This document shows positions 1 through 9,208 of a stretch of DNA of 15,129 nucleotides, piece by piece. The translations under genes were made by a program, and so were the position numbers. This DNA is from Terana coerulea. Its lineage: Eukaryota > Basidiomycota > Agaricomycetes > Polyporales > Phanerochaetaceae. The first letter of the stretch is position 1. Every line of letters begins with the position of its first letter. Location of the stretch: positions 1 through 15,129 of the forward strand of contig JAKOGH010000528.1 in the NCBI GenBank assembly GCA_024811115.1. Direction: 5' to 3'. Below the pieces are notes generated by a model. That model was not told the DNA's origin and did no database searches. It saw only the letters and a program-made list of their open reading frames with translations.

Positions 1-2000
1 CTCCTGTTCAGGGTCTTTCTTCATCTGCTCTTCTGCCTTCTCCTTTGCTCTGGCATAATCCTGTAGGATCGATTAGTAGCGTAGCGGGACTCAACAATCG
101 TAGATACCTTGAGCGGGAGCAGCCTCAGCACGCATGGGATGAGGTTTTACGTCCCTGAACTGAGTCTAGTGGCGTACCAGACCCCTCTGTAATGACCTAA
201 CGGGTGTCAGGATTCGCAACAGGTGGAGCCTGACGCAAGAAACATACCTTCAGGACGGCCGGCTCATGCGCTTTCAGCGCAGCTGCACGGTCGACCATGG
301 CACGCAGGACACCCGTTCTGGCAGAAGCTGGAAGGAAAGGTTGAGAACGGTATGTCTAACATTATGTCCTACTGAATCCATACCGAATATCTTCTCAGAA
401 ACCCCCTCAAGCTCTTCACAAGCGTGAGCCAGCTGTTCCTCTGAGACACGTTCCAAAGCCTTGGCAGCAACAAAGTTCGCCACGGGATGAGTCGCCAGTC
501 GAGCAAGTTTACCTCGAAGATACACACTCCAGACTGTGTCAAAGGCCTCTTCAGGTAATTTGCGGACCAGTGTTTCGAGAAGGTGAGATGACGTTGGGTC
601 ACGAAGCAAGGTGCCGACATAGTCTGACTGTTCGTAACCTTCCAGATTGCTCTCATCTGCAGCCAAGATTTCGTCACTCTATGTACACGCGTTTTCTCGG
701 CAGACTCACTCACGCAATTGTGCTATAAGACTGTCGAGAACTCTGTCCGAAAGTGAGTCAGGCTCATTTGCAAGATCCTGGTCGGCCTCGATTTCGAGCA
801 ACATCTGTGACATATTCAGCATGGTGCTGGGCTTCAGACATGAGGAACCGACCTGCAGGACTGGACTAGCTACCTGGCTTGCTGCCAGTGCCCGGACCTC
901 GTTCGCACCGAGCTGGTCCCTAAGAGTCCGTACGAATTTCTCCGCTTCAGCATTGAATTCCTGCGGCGTAACTTTTTCCGAGTCTCCGGCTGCTTTCTGC
1001 TTCTGCCCGTCAGCAAAGACAGACTTCATGGGCCCTTGACGAGCTTTATATGCGGCGCTCTTCTTTGAGCGGAGGGTAGAAGACCGTTGGTGGGCGGGGA
1101 ACAGCTTCGGCGTGAGCAACGCAAGAAGGGCTCGCAGTGGATGGGAAGCAAACGGATCCATAATCGAGGAGGAAAACTCAGGGAGTAATTCCTAAAATCA
1201 ATCAGTCGTTGACACAGTGCTGTGAGAATAAGTGAGCATACCTCACAAAGCTCGAGAACCATATCCTTCATCAGCGGCAAAACCCCTTCCTCACTCGATT
1301 CGGGCGCAGGAGGTAGTATGCCACGGCACTGAGATTAGGTTAGCGCCAATTCAACGCCCCAGCGGAAGTGACTGACCTCTCGAGCAATAGTGTCCCCCGC
1401 GACCTCTAGGAACGTTTGACAAACATGGGACGCGAACCGATGTTTGAACAACTTCACATATCTGTACTTTTATTTACAGCTTTCCCCATGAATGTGTTAC
1501 AGTGTCAACTCACGAGCCCGTTAACCGGTCCATGAAAACCCGTCTCGCGAAGTCGTCCATCGAATGCGCCATTCGCTCCAGGATGGTGGAACAGTCGGGA
1601 TCCGTTGCTAGCTCCTTCTCTTTGTCAGACATCTCAGCCAAAGAAGCAACAAAGAAAAGACGACGGTCTGAGGGTTCAATCAATGAGAGTTTAAGCCCTG
1701 CAGTGGATGGTTCATACCTTCATTTGGGTCTGTCTCGTCATTTGCAGGTGCTGCGCTGCTTCCTTCCTCCTGCCATTCACGCAGCTGTACGTCTACGGTA
1801 CGAAAGTATGCTTTGACTTCCGAGTCTACATAGCCGAATGGTGCCTCATCGTTGGGTGGTTCAGCGCCATGACCGGACACTATCCATGACGGCCCAGTTT
1901 CATGTTCAGTGTGAGGGACAGGTTCTGGTGACGGAGCCTGCGGCACATCCTCTTGAACTTTCTTATGCTTCTTTCCACGCTTCCTGTTTTCTCTAGGCAT
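1..2000 (-). CDS. NOP9: Nucleolar pre-rRNA processing protein Nop9 (pumilio repeats), 3' partial
   Basis: Nop9 is a PUF-repeat RNA-binding protein of the nucleolus that binds pre-18S rRNA and is needed for 40S subunit maturation (family knowledge). The start is the ATG at 2000; the protein opens with a basic [14 protein letters not shown] stretch. Exons read on the minus strand: 1718-2000, 1514-1667, 1377-1461, 1242-1328, 714-1191, 384-656, 248-327, 108-196, 1-60, all with GT-AG introns of about 46-59 nt. Diagnostic segments are [17 protein letters not shown] in exon 1, [20 protein letters not shown] in exon 2, [16 protein letters not shown] in exon 3, [14 protein letters not shown] in exon 5 and [17 protein letters not shown] in exon 6, as expected for PUF-like helical repeats. 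About 530 residues are visible; the C-terminal end lies outside the window. Exon 8 is 89 nt long between two phase-0 introns, one base short of keeping frame; the likely site is the T run at 136-139. It shares a divergent promoter with CTU1. Confidence 0.9.
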
Positions 2001-2185
2001 CGTAATGAGACAGTAATTGGCGGGAGGTTATGCAGGCGGAATGAACAAGGTAATGGTGGAAGGAGGGAAATTCGGTATGGACGCGCTTAGCGCCCCAAGC
2101 GCTCCGCGTTTACACCGGCGCCCATCAGCAATTATGCTTTGTGGCGTCGCCGGATCGGGGTAGGTCCTTTTGATCACAAACAGTC
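2001..2185. promoter_or_regulatory. Divergent promoter between NOP9 and CTU1
   Basis: The two ATGs face away from each other across 185 bp, so both 5' UTRs and core promoters must fit here. No TATA box is obvious. A GC-rich block around 2081-2118 holds the short inverted repeat AGCGC-CCCAA-GCGCT and ACGCG-type words. Co-regulation of the two translation-related genes is an inference from the layout only. Confidence 0.55.
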
Positions 2186-3569
2186 ATGTCCCCTCGACTC
2201 TGCGCTCTCTGTGGAGATGCCAAAGCTATCCTCAAGAGGCCAAAAACAGGACAGCAGATATGCAAAGAGTGTTTCTTCTCCGTCTTCGAGACCGAGGTTC
2301 ACAACACTATCACAGGAGGCGAAGTTATTCAAACCCGGAGACCGAGTCGCAATAGGTGCTTCAGGTGGTAAGGTGTGATGCTTCCCCTTGGTACGGGAAG
2401 GAAAGCTGAGCTGTCTTTCTAAGATTCCACTGTTCTGGCCTATGTGATGAAGACACTAAATTATCGATATCAGTATGGCTTGAATCTGTTTTTGCTCTCC
2501 ATAGACGAAGGGATAACAGGGTACCGGGACGACTCTCTCGAGGTGCGTAGCCAGCTGATGGACATTTTTCGCGCTTAATAAGCGCGGAATTTCAGACCGT
2601 AAAGCGAAATCAACAACAGTATGACATGCCTCTCAAGATCCTCTCATATGACGAATTGTACGGTTGGACCATGGATGCGATCGTCTCGCAGGTTGGCAAG
2701 AAGAACAATTGCACGTTTTGCGGAGTCTTCCGACGGCAAGCTCTAGATCGCGGTGCTGCTATGCTACATGTGGACCACATAGTTACTGGACATAATGCGG
2801 ACGACATCGCAGAGACTGTTCTCATGAACAGTGAGTCATGATTGGTTATGAGGTGCTGAGCGATCCACTCATCTGGTACAAGTTATGCGAGGAGATATAG
2901 CTCGGCTAGGGCGCTGTACATCTATATGTACACAAGGAGAAGACACTATCAAGCGGTCGAAGCCCTTCAAGTACGCATATGAGAAAGAGATCGTGATGTG
3001 AGCTCGCGTGACGTCGATGTTCCTCGGACAGTCACTGATTGCAATCAGGTATGCGTACTTCAAGAAGCTGGACTACTTCTCGACGGAGTGCATATATTCT
3101 CCGGATGCATACAGAGGACATGCACGGGTGTTCCTGAAAGATCTCGAAGCTGCTCGCCCGAGCGCGATCATAGACATCATTCATTCCGGCGAGGCCTTCG
3201 AAATCAAGGAGGAAGTAAAGGTGACTCAGAAGCTGCAACGTATGTGGGACGTATACCACCCAGGGCTTTCAAACTAATCAGCTTACGCAGAGACCTGTAA
3301 GAGGTGCGGTTACATGTCGAGTAATGAGCTCTGCAAAGCTTGTAGCCTATTGGAAGGACTGGAGCGGGGCATGCCGCAAGCAGCTATCGTAAGAGCTCGT
3401 CCAATCTTTTCTCGCTTGGAAACTGAGCCTCCACGCCCAGACTGACCGGGCGCGAAAGAAGCTAGCGGCCGAAGGAGAGGCTCCTGAAAACCTGCGCACC
3501 ATCCCATATTTCCATAGACCCGGTCCCGATAGCTCACGCCCACCAAGTGACAGTATTACTACTCAATAG
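2186..3569 (+). CDS. CTU1: Cytoplasmic tRNA 2-thiolation protein 1 (Ncs6/Ctu1), frame broken near the ATP-binding loop
   Basis: Ctu1/Ncs6 with Ctu2/Ncs2 thiolates U34 of Lys, Glu and Gln tRNAs in the cytosol, using sulfur from the Urm1 pathway (family knowledge). Exons: 2186-2372, 2424-2542, 2596-2830, 2883-2997, 3049-3239, 3291-3388, 3441-3569; 1074 nt in total, matching a family length of about 357 residues. Visible marks: N-terminal zinc motif [14 protein letters not shown] with ICKECFF, the PP-loop start ASGGK at the exon 1/2 junction followed by [12 protein letters not shown], the [18 protein letters not shown] motif, [15 protein letters not shown], and a C-terminal zinc motif [21 protein letters not shown]. 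Two one-base problems lie in exon 1: an extra base between 2310 and 2322, and a missing base at the 2372/2373 splice junction, where GGK should be followed by D. They cancel in length, but read literally the frame meets TAA at 2369-2371. Everything downstream is intact, which favours sequence error over a dead gene. Confidence 0.92.
2570..2586. repeat. Perfect 17-nt hairpin in CTU1 intron 2
   Basis: CGCGCTTA and TAAGCGCG pair exactly around a single A, 9 nt before the 3' splice site (the exon starts at 2596). The loop region contains the only good CTTAAT-like branch-point candidate of this intron. It could present or hide the branch point, or be chance. Confidence 0.5.
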
Positions 3570-3779
3570 TAACACGATACTTCCGTTCAAGTCTTTGACC
3601 GAGCACCGTGGATGTCGTCTGGTAAGAAAAATGAAGGGAGCAAGATTTACGGAGCGATGTACAGAAAGGTTAGAGCGCGGATACGGTATACCGAGAGATT
3701 CAAGGAAATGCGCGAGAGCTTGCGCCAGATGAAAGATGTGGTTGGAGCCAAGCCGCCGCAGACCTCCGTAGACCCCGTA

Positions 3780-4146
3780 GTACGCGACGTGTTCAACGCC
3801 ACGGTTAGGCACTCGTATTTGGCGTGGATCTTACCGTCACTTAGTATGACTCGAGGGCAGGAACATTTTGCCTGTCACGTCCTCCGCACCCTCGCTCTAA
3901 CAAGCCAGGAAGCATAACCGTCACCGCACGTGGGCATTCACGAGCCATTTCGTCCATCTCCTCCGCCCCCTCCTAAAAGCCCAGTAGCCATATCGTCTCC
4001 TCGACCTATCAACGTATACTAGTGACGGGTGCGAACAGGTGTGAAGCTTATCCGTGTATCCGTGCTGGCGCTGAAGGACCTCCATACAATGCAGTGGCGT
4101 CGGGTTTGGTGTCTGCCAGAGGCTACTCGTCCACCTCTCGCACCAG
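3780..4146 (+). pseudogene. Truncated, decayed copy of the ERG27 promoter, exon 1, intron 1 and start of exon 2
   Basis: This stretch aligns by eye over its whole length with 6045-6411, the promoter and 5' end of ERG27. Shared words include GAACATTTTGCCTG, CTCTAACAAGCCAGGAAGCAT, TCGTCTCCTCGACCTATCA, GTGACGGGTGCGAACAGGTG and CTCGTCCACCTCTCGCACCAG. The ERG27 start codon is ATA here (3992-3994), five extra bases (TACTA) break exon 1 just before GTGACGGG, and homology stops after the codons for LLVHLSHQ in exon 2. The intron-1 donor and acceptor are still recognisable. The fragment is therefore a duplicated 5' piece that cannot make the enzyme. Most differences between the copies are transitions, many at CpG. 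Confidence 0.85.
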
Positions 4147-4481
4147 GCCCCTCCTTTGGCAGCATACTTAGCCTGAGACGACGAGCGATCTTGTGAGCCC
4201 ACATTATATCCAAGTACATGAGGGTATTCTGTACATATGATTATCCGTAAATTGAGCCGGATTCTACCGTAGCCGCCATACATGGTCTTAACTAACCAGA
4301 TGTTCCGGCGGCAAACATCAAGGACAGAGGCCACGCAAGTCCTGCCGAGACCTGCACAGTTAACAAGTCAAGACATAATCGTTCTTCAATATCGGATTCG
4401 GATGCGGGGATGTTAGGAGAGAAATGTAGAGAGCATGGAAAGCGCAGGGTAAACATCCTCCCGCTTCTGGGGCGGATGCAA

Positions 4482-4498
4482 AGTAGTAGTAGTAGTAG
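4482..4498. repeat. AGT trinucleotide microsatellite
   Basis: Five perfect AGT units followed by AG. It is short and lies in the gene-poor spacer. Confidence 0.8.
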
Positions 4499-5117
4499 CA
4501 GACATCACGCTTCCAGCGAGCAACAATGACTAGATGTCACAGAGTAGCAGACGAGCCTGGCGCAGGCATGATTATCAGAAACACTCAGGCTTCCGTTCTC
4601 AAGAAGTCAGCCACACTGCATGTTGACCCAAAATAGTTAGCGTTGATATCCCCTGTATATGTCACATATCAAGTACATATTCATTGTATATTCGTGCAGA
4701 GAGATATTTTTGACATAGTCGCGGCCTGGGATATGTTGCGAGGATATGGGCCTTTGCGCCGTCGCCCAATTTGGGTATGGAGCGTTGAGGTTATAAGCTG
4801 CGTCATCGGCGTCTTGTCCTTCATCGTCTCTTGTCTACGGACCACGACCCCCATCCCCTCGAGCATGACCCTCGGTACTTAGCACCAAGACTTTTACTCT
4901 AAGTCGCCAGGGTCTACCTTGGTGAGTCACCCTTGTCTCTCAATGGCACTCACTGGTTGACGACCATGACTAGTCACTGGCCTTGTTACCGTCGTGCAAC
5001 ATTGGACATCGCAGCCCAGCGTCTGCGTAATGTATGCGCACGCCGTTTCCTCTCGCTCGTTTCAGTTAATGATTCGCCTAAAACGCCCTTCAGTGCCGAG
5101 ACTCAGATATTCTCGTG

Positions 5118-5135
5118 ATCATATATATATATGAT
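5118..5135. repeat. 18-bp perfect AT palindrome
   Basis: ATCATATATATATATGAT reads the same on both strands. It could extrude as a cruciform, or be a simple AT-repeat remnant. Confidence 0.7.
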
Positions 5136-5610
5136 TACATTGGGGGAACTGGGCGGCGCGCATTCCATGGGACTGGGTGCGTATCTGTGACTGTTGCATG
5201 CCCACTTGCTGACTAATGCATCACAAACCTCTCAGGTGTGACACCACGGGTTAACAACATACACCTGGATGAAGACCAAGCTGCGATGCATAGCTGCCAT
5301 GTCACCAGGTTGTGTCGTGTGCGCGCTGGAGTCTGGACTATGGTAGAGACCAAGTACATGTTACCCTGCCAGTGTATATTAGTATTACTAGCCATGTATG
5401 TAGTATTACATCACCAATCAAATATACATTGCATCATGATAATGGGTGTAGGGTGCTGTCCAGTGTCCCTATTGTGTATCAATCGAAGCCGGCGCCGTGT
5501 TCTGCGACATTGACGATGGGCGCTTACCAGGAAATATCGCGCCACAGACTATTTCCCGATTATCCGCACACTATGCCGTGAATATTGACTTGATATAGGC
5601 CAATATGAGT

Positions 5611-5699
5611 AACATATTCCGGGGCTATTCTTCCCGGCGCTACTTGTCTATGTCATGAATATGCACGGAATATCCGGCATATTCCGCGCCTATTAACGC
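5611..5699. repeat. ATATTCCG repeat patch with a perfect hairpin
   Basis: CATATTCCGGGGCTATT (from about 5611) and CATATTCCGCGCCTATT (from about 5679) are near-direct repeats some 68 bp apart. The second overlaps a perfect inverted repeat at 5666-5686, CGGAATAT-CCGGC-ATATTCCG. No function can be assigned; a transposon remnant or a regulator-binding array are both possible. Confidence 0.5.
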
Positions 5700-6044
5700 T
5701 TACTATTTCGCCTGATGTGCAGTGCCATGCTTCCCGACTCCGAAGCAGTCGTACTATACATGTCCCAAAAAACTGACAAGCAATTGGGTAGATGAGTTTA
5801 CCGCGGCAAACCTGGTGAAGTGACAATACAATGCAATGCAGTCGCGTCGCGGCTGGCCGTGGTACCAGCTGCGAAAGCGTGGTCCGTAAAGATGATGGTT
5901 CACAGTCCGATGTTAGTGTCTCAGGCTCCCAAGAGGCGCAAAAACCAAGACTCGCGAGTGAGAAAGCCAGAAGGCGAGCGATGCCGTCGAGGATGCTGCG
6001 TGGCTCGAAGTCGCCAAGCCCGGAGGATGGCAGGCGCCGCCGCC

Positions 6045-6257
6045 GTACGCGACGCGTTCAACGCCGCGGCTAGGCGCTTGTATTTGGCGTGAATCTTACG
6101 ACTCGAGGGCGGGAACATTTTGCCTGGCATGTCCTCCGCACTCTCACTCTAACAAGCCAGGAAGCATCACCGACACCACGCGTGGGCATTCACGAGCCAT
6201 CTACTCCCTCTTCTCCTCCCTCTCGTCCGCCCCCTCCTGAAAGCTTGCCCAGCAGCC
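6045..6257 (+). promoter_or_regulatory. ERG27 upstream region with pyrimidine-rich tract
   Basis: The region ends in a CT-rich tract at about 6201-6240, 18-57 nt before the ATG, as is usual around fungal transcription starts. The same region was duplicated to 3780-3990, and words such as GAACATTTTGCCTG and TCTAACAAGCCAGGAAGCAT are kept in both copies. No clear TATA box was found, and I cannot name a factor-binding site. Confidence 0.45.
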
Positions 6258-7874
6258 ATGTCGTCTCCTCGACCTATCATCGTAGTGACGGGTGCGAACA
6301 GGTGCGAGGCTTACCCGCGCATGTCCGTGCTAGCACTGAAGGACCTACGCACAACGCAGCGGTGTCGGGTTCGGTGTCTGTCAACGGCTGCTCGTCCACC
6401 TCTCGCACCAGTATCCCCCAGACGCAGAACCGCAGTTCAAGTCGCTCTTTCCCGGCAAAGCGCCCCAGGACGAGGCACCAACCGAGAGCTATGACGGCGC
6501 GACGTTGATCATGGCCTGCCGGAGTGAGAAGAAGGCCCTGGCGGCGAGGCAGAAGCTGCTGCAGAGGCTCGACCGGCACATAGCCCTCGAGCGACGGAAG
6601 CCGGACTACGACGGCCACGCAGACGTGTTCCGCAAGAATTTGCAGGTCAACTTTCATGAGGTAGACATGTCGGTTGCACATTCAGTCTTCAAGTTCTGTG
6701 AGGAGCTATCACAAACGTGAGTTTCTAGTCGACGCCGCCTGGAAAGTTCACTGAAGCGTGCGCCCCTCCGATAGATACCCATACATCTCCCACATTATTT
6801 GCAACGCCGGTTGTGCGTTCTGGACAGGCGTGGACAAGCTGCTTGCCATTCGAATTATCCTCACAAGAGGGCTGAGCTGGGCAATCACCCTTCCGCCGTT
6901 CAAGCTCCAGCACAGCGGGCGGATGAGCGTGGACGGGCTAGGATGCACATGGCAGAGCAACGTCTTTGGGCATTACACCATGGTGTGTCTCATACACTAG
7001 CTCCCTCGCAGCCACTTACACGCCCCTTCACAGTACCGATATCTGAAACCTCTCTTCGCTGCATATGCAAAGGAGTATTCGCAACCGGCACGGATGATCT
7101 GGATGAGCTCACTCGAAGGCCAGCCATGCTGGTACGACCACGACGATTGGCAGCTTGTCAAGACGGACCACTCCTACGAGGCCACCAAGTACCAAGTCGA
7201 CTTGATTTCCGAGCAGACTGGCCCAACGGAGCGCCCAGCCGGGCGGTGAGGGCAACGTCGTGCGCCATTTTCTCGTACACCCCGGCATCGTGCACAGCAA
7301 CATGACGAACGGGATGATCTTCGCGTTCTTCGACACCCTTAAAGTCATTTTATTCTATTTCGTACGTCTTCGCACCACGCTGTTTATGGGAATGACTAAC
7401 GCGTGCCTATGGTCGCAGGCCCGCTGGTTCGGCTCGCCAAACCACACCATCACGCCGTACGAGTCCGCCGTCTCCGCGACGCACGTCGCGCTCGTGTCCC
7501 TCATGGCGATCCCGACGAGCCTGCTCGCGTTCGCGCACGTCCGCATGCAGGAGGAGCCCCCGCGCTCGCTCTGGCACGACAGCCTCGCGACGCTGGGCAT
7601 GTACGAGACCGGCCTGCAGACCGCGGACGAGGCGAAGGCGGCGGAGCAGCGCGGCGAGTACGTGCCGCTGAAGTTCAGCTCGGAGACAGACCGGTATGGG
7701 CGCGAGCATGTGAACGCGATGACCGTGATCGAATGGCAGCAGTATCAGAAGGAGGGTGACTATTTGCTGGAGAAGTGCGACAGCTTGTATCAGGTGTTTA
7801 GCAAGCTGGAGATGGACGGCGGGAAAGGGAAGGCGAATGGGCATGGTAATGGGCATAGCAATGGTCATGCATAG
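6258..7874 (+). CDS. ERG27: 3-keto-sterol reductase Erg27 (SDR family)
   Basis: Erg27 reduces the C-3 ketone of sterol intermediates with NADPH during C-4 demethylation in ergosterol synthesis, together with Erg25, Erg26 and Erg28 at the ER (family knowledge). Exons: 6258-6301, 6360-6716, 6775-6982, 7034-7361, 7419-7874; about 463 residues once one extra base is ignored. Short-chain dehydrogenase marks are the nucleotide loop TGANSGVGFG (residues 11-20, across intron 1), CNAG (143-146), WMSSLEG (226-232) and the catalytic YEATK (Tyr251, Lys255). Other family-typical stretches are DGATLIMACRSEKKA, WQSNVFGHYTM, HFLVHPGIVHSNM and ARWFGSPNHTI. A hydrophobic stretch near residues 330-350 may bind membrane, and the end is Gly/Asn/His-rich. 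Intron 4 (7362-7418) is 57 nt without a stop, so it could be misread as coding. One extra base between about 7205 and 7245 breaks the frame (literal TGA at 7247-7249). An incomplete copy of the 5' end lies 2.3 kb upstream. Confidence 0.92.
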
Positions 7875-8389
7875 ACTTTCACTTCCGGAGGTAGAGTGGA
7901 TGCCGAAGTATACGTATATGATACCCATCTAATAGCATATAGTGACTACACCCTAGGATAAGCACACGTAATGCACGCCACCACACATTCCTCATCTTGA
8001 ATACATGGCCATACCCTTGAACTGACATTACTGTACGTGTAGTGCAATCATTGGGACCCTACACAGGCAACCGGCCAGAAGGCTGAAATTCGAAATCTTT
8101 CGGATCGTCGCGCTATCGAGGAGGGATCCCGGATTTTGGCTGCATTTGCAGCGTTGCGTCTGGAATCCGTCCGATCATGTTTTTGAGCAGATCCAGCCTG
8201 GGCAGCCAATGCCATGCCAGCGTTGTGCCAGCGGCTGCATGAGGCGGGGTTGGAGCGCGCGCTTACTCTCATCTTATCGAAGATAAGGGCCTTAGGATTT
8301 CGTTTTGAACACGATCCGGGCCTCGAAAAGAACGTGATCGGACGGATTTCACATACCATCCTCCAACGAAGCGGTCGACACGGAATCAA
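7875..8389. other. ERG27 3' flank and possible coding relic
   Basis: About 515 bp separate ERG27 from the transposon. The first part should be the ERG27 3' UTR. From about 8061 to 8389 the plus strand reads with a protein-like composition (AIEEGSRILAAFAALRLESV, then ALCQRLHEAGLERALTLIL), interrupted by one TGA at 8181-8183, and the transposon sits in this frame. I recognise no family; it may be a gene relic or chance. Confidence 0.35.
8382..8389 (+). repeat. Left target-site duplication GGAATCAA
   Basis: Exact match to 9344-9351 in the same orientation, abutting the TAGTCTCG terminus of the element. Confidence 0.85.
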
Positions 8390-8526
8390 TAGTCTCGTTC
8401 CCATCCGTATCTATGACATTGGCCCTACGGGGCCTGCCGTGCGGAGATCGAAAAGTCGATGCACGGTAATGTCATAGAACGTCTGGTCACTTCCGATCAT
8501 CCAGGTGTAGATCGCTCGCACGTGAT
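8390..8526 (+). repeat. Left terminal inverted repeat with nested hairpins
   Basis: Pairs with 9209-9343. Inside it CTATGACATT (8411-8420) and AATGTCATAG (8468-8477) are exact reverse complements. They enclose a second stem, CCGTGC/GCACGG (8437-8442 with 8461-8466), and ATCGA/TCGAT (8447-8451 with 8456-8460) around an AAAG loop. A GGCCC-TAC-GGGCC stem also fits at 8421-8433. Confidence 0.85.
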
Positions 8527-9208
8527 CGCGTGCAAGCACTTTCAGTCTCTGCTCTCGAGTCTCGAGTCCTCTTGCACAGTGCATCTATGCTCATAATTTC
8601 CTTTGAAAAATGTGTATTATATTGTAAAGTCACAGGCATTTGAATAGTTAAGGCCTAAGTTATGTCAAACAGCTTGAATTTGTCCCAGAAGCGGTAGTAT
8701 AAGCCATACTAGCACACATACAGTCTCTCGGAATGAGCACTGACAGTTGTGAGATATTCTTGTGGGCCAAATGAGCAATGGGTGCAGGTAACTTGATGCT
8801 GGGAGAGGAGGGAACAATGCGGGCGAGCTCGCGAAGAGGCCAAATATACAATGTCTGAGAAGAACAGTAGCATTCATAGCCTCGCCATTGTAACACATAC
8901 CACTGGCACACGCATACCCACAGCGGTATATCCAGGCAGTCTCCTTACTCCGCAATGCCCACGTCCTCACGCCCTCGACACCTCTCAAAAACCAACCCAC
9001 AGTAACCCCGTTCGCGGAGGGTATTTCCGGCACTGCTGCTTGCATTTGATGACGCTATAGACCATGTTGCGCGGGAAGCAGGAATGAATATGATAAGGTA
9101 AAGGCCAGAGAGAAATGCGAAAGAGAGAGAGCACCGAAAGAAAGACGGAAAGAGCGAGCAAGGACGGAGCGAGGAAGGTCGTCGACGTCCAACGCAAGCC
9201 CGAGAGGC

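Larger units (their letters stand above)
4147..6044. other. Gene-poor spacer between the ERG27 fragment and ERG27
   Basis: No reading frame here could be tied to a known protein, and no tRNA or long inverted repeat was seen. It is more AT-rich in parts than the flanking genes. It holds an AGT microsatellite (4482-4498), an 18-bp AT palindrome (5118-5135) and a patch of ATATTCCG repeats (about 5611-5699). One open stretch at 4643-4882 could encode a hydrophobic segment (SVEVISCVIGVLSFIVSCL), but it has no partner exon I can defend. The part just before ERG27 (5800-6044) is open in two plus-strand frames with no recognisable product and is probably upstream sequence. Confidence 0.6.

Noticed and set aside
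2299..2317. A 19-nt GT...AG intron that would repair the first CTU1 frameshift
   Set aside because: Far too short for a spliceosomal intron in this gene set (others are about 42-65 nt) and it would remove conserved residues (VHNTIT).
3612..3917. 101-codon plus-strand open frame (YRKVRARIRYTERF...)
   Set aside because: Its second half lies in the duplicated ERG27 promoter block, which is non-coding in the intact copy. No family recognised and no splice partner.
4643..4882. Open frame with a possible membrane segment
   Set aside because: 79 codons, no recognisable family, no convincing start context or neighbouring exons.
5820..6092. Two overlapping open frames just upstream of ERG27
   Set aside because: Basic, low-information translations in the ERG27 upstream region; no homologue recognised.
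7246..7305. An intron starting at GTGAGG in ERG27 to explain the frame change
   Set aside because: It would remove the conserved HFLVHPGIVHS segment, so it cannot be the real gene structure.
8048..8404. 118-codon minus-strand open frame starting inside the transposon TIR
   Set aside because: Its start depends on the inserted element and its composition resembles an antisense shadow.
8665..9045. 126-codon minus-strand open frame inside the MITE as a transposase or captured gene
   Set aside because: No transposase motif and no family resemblance; open by chance is as likely.
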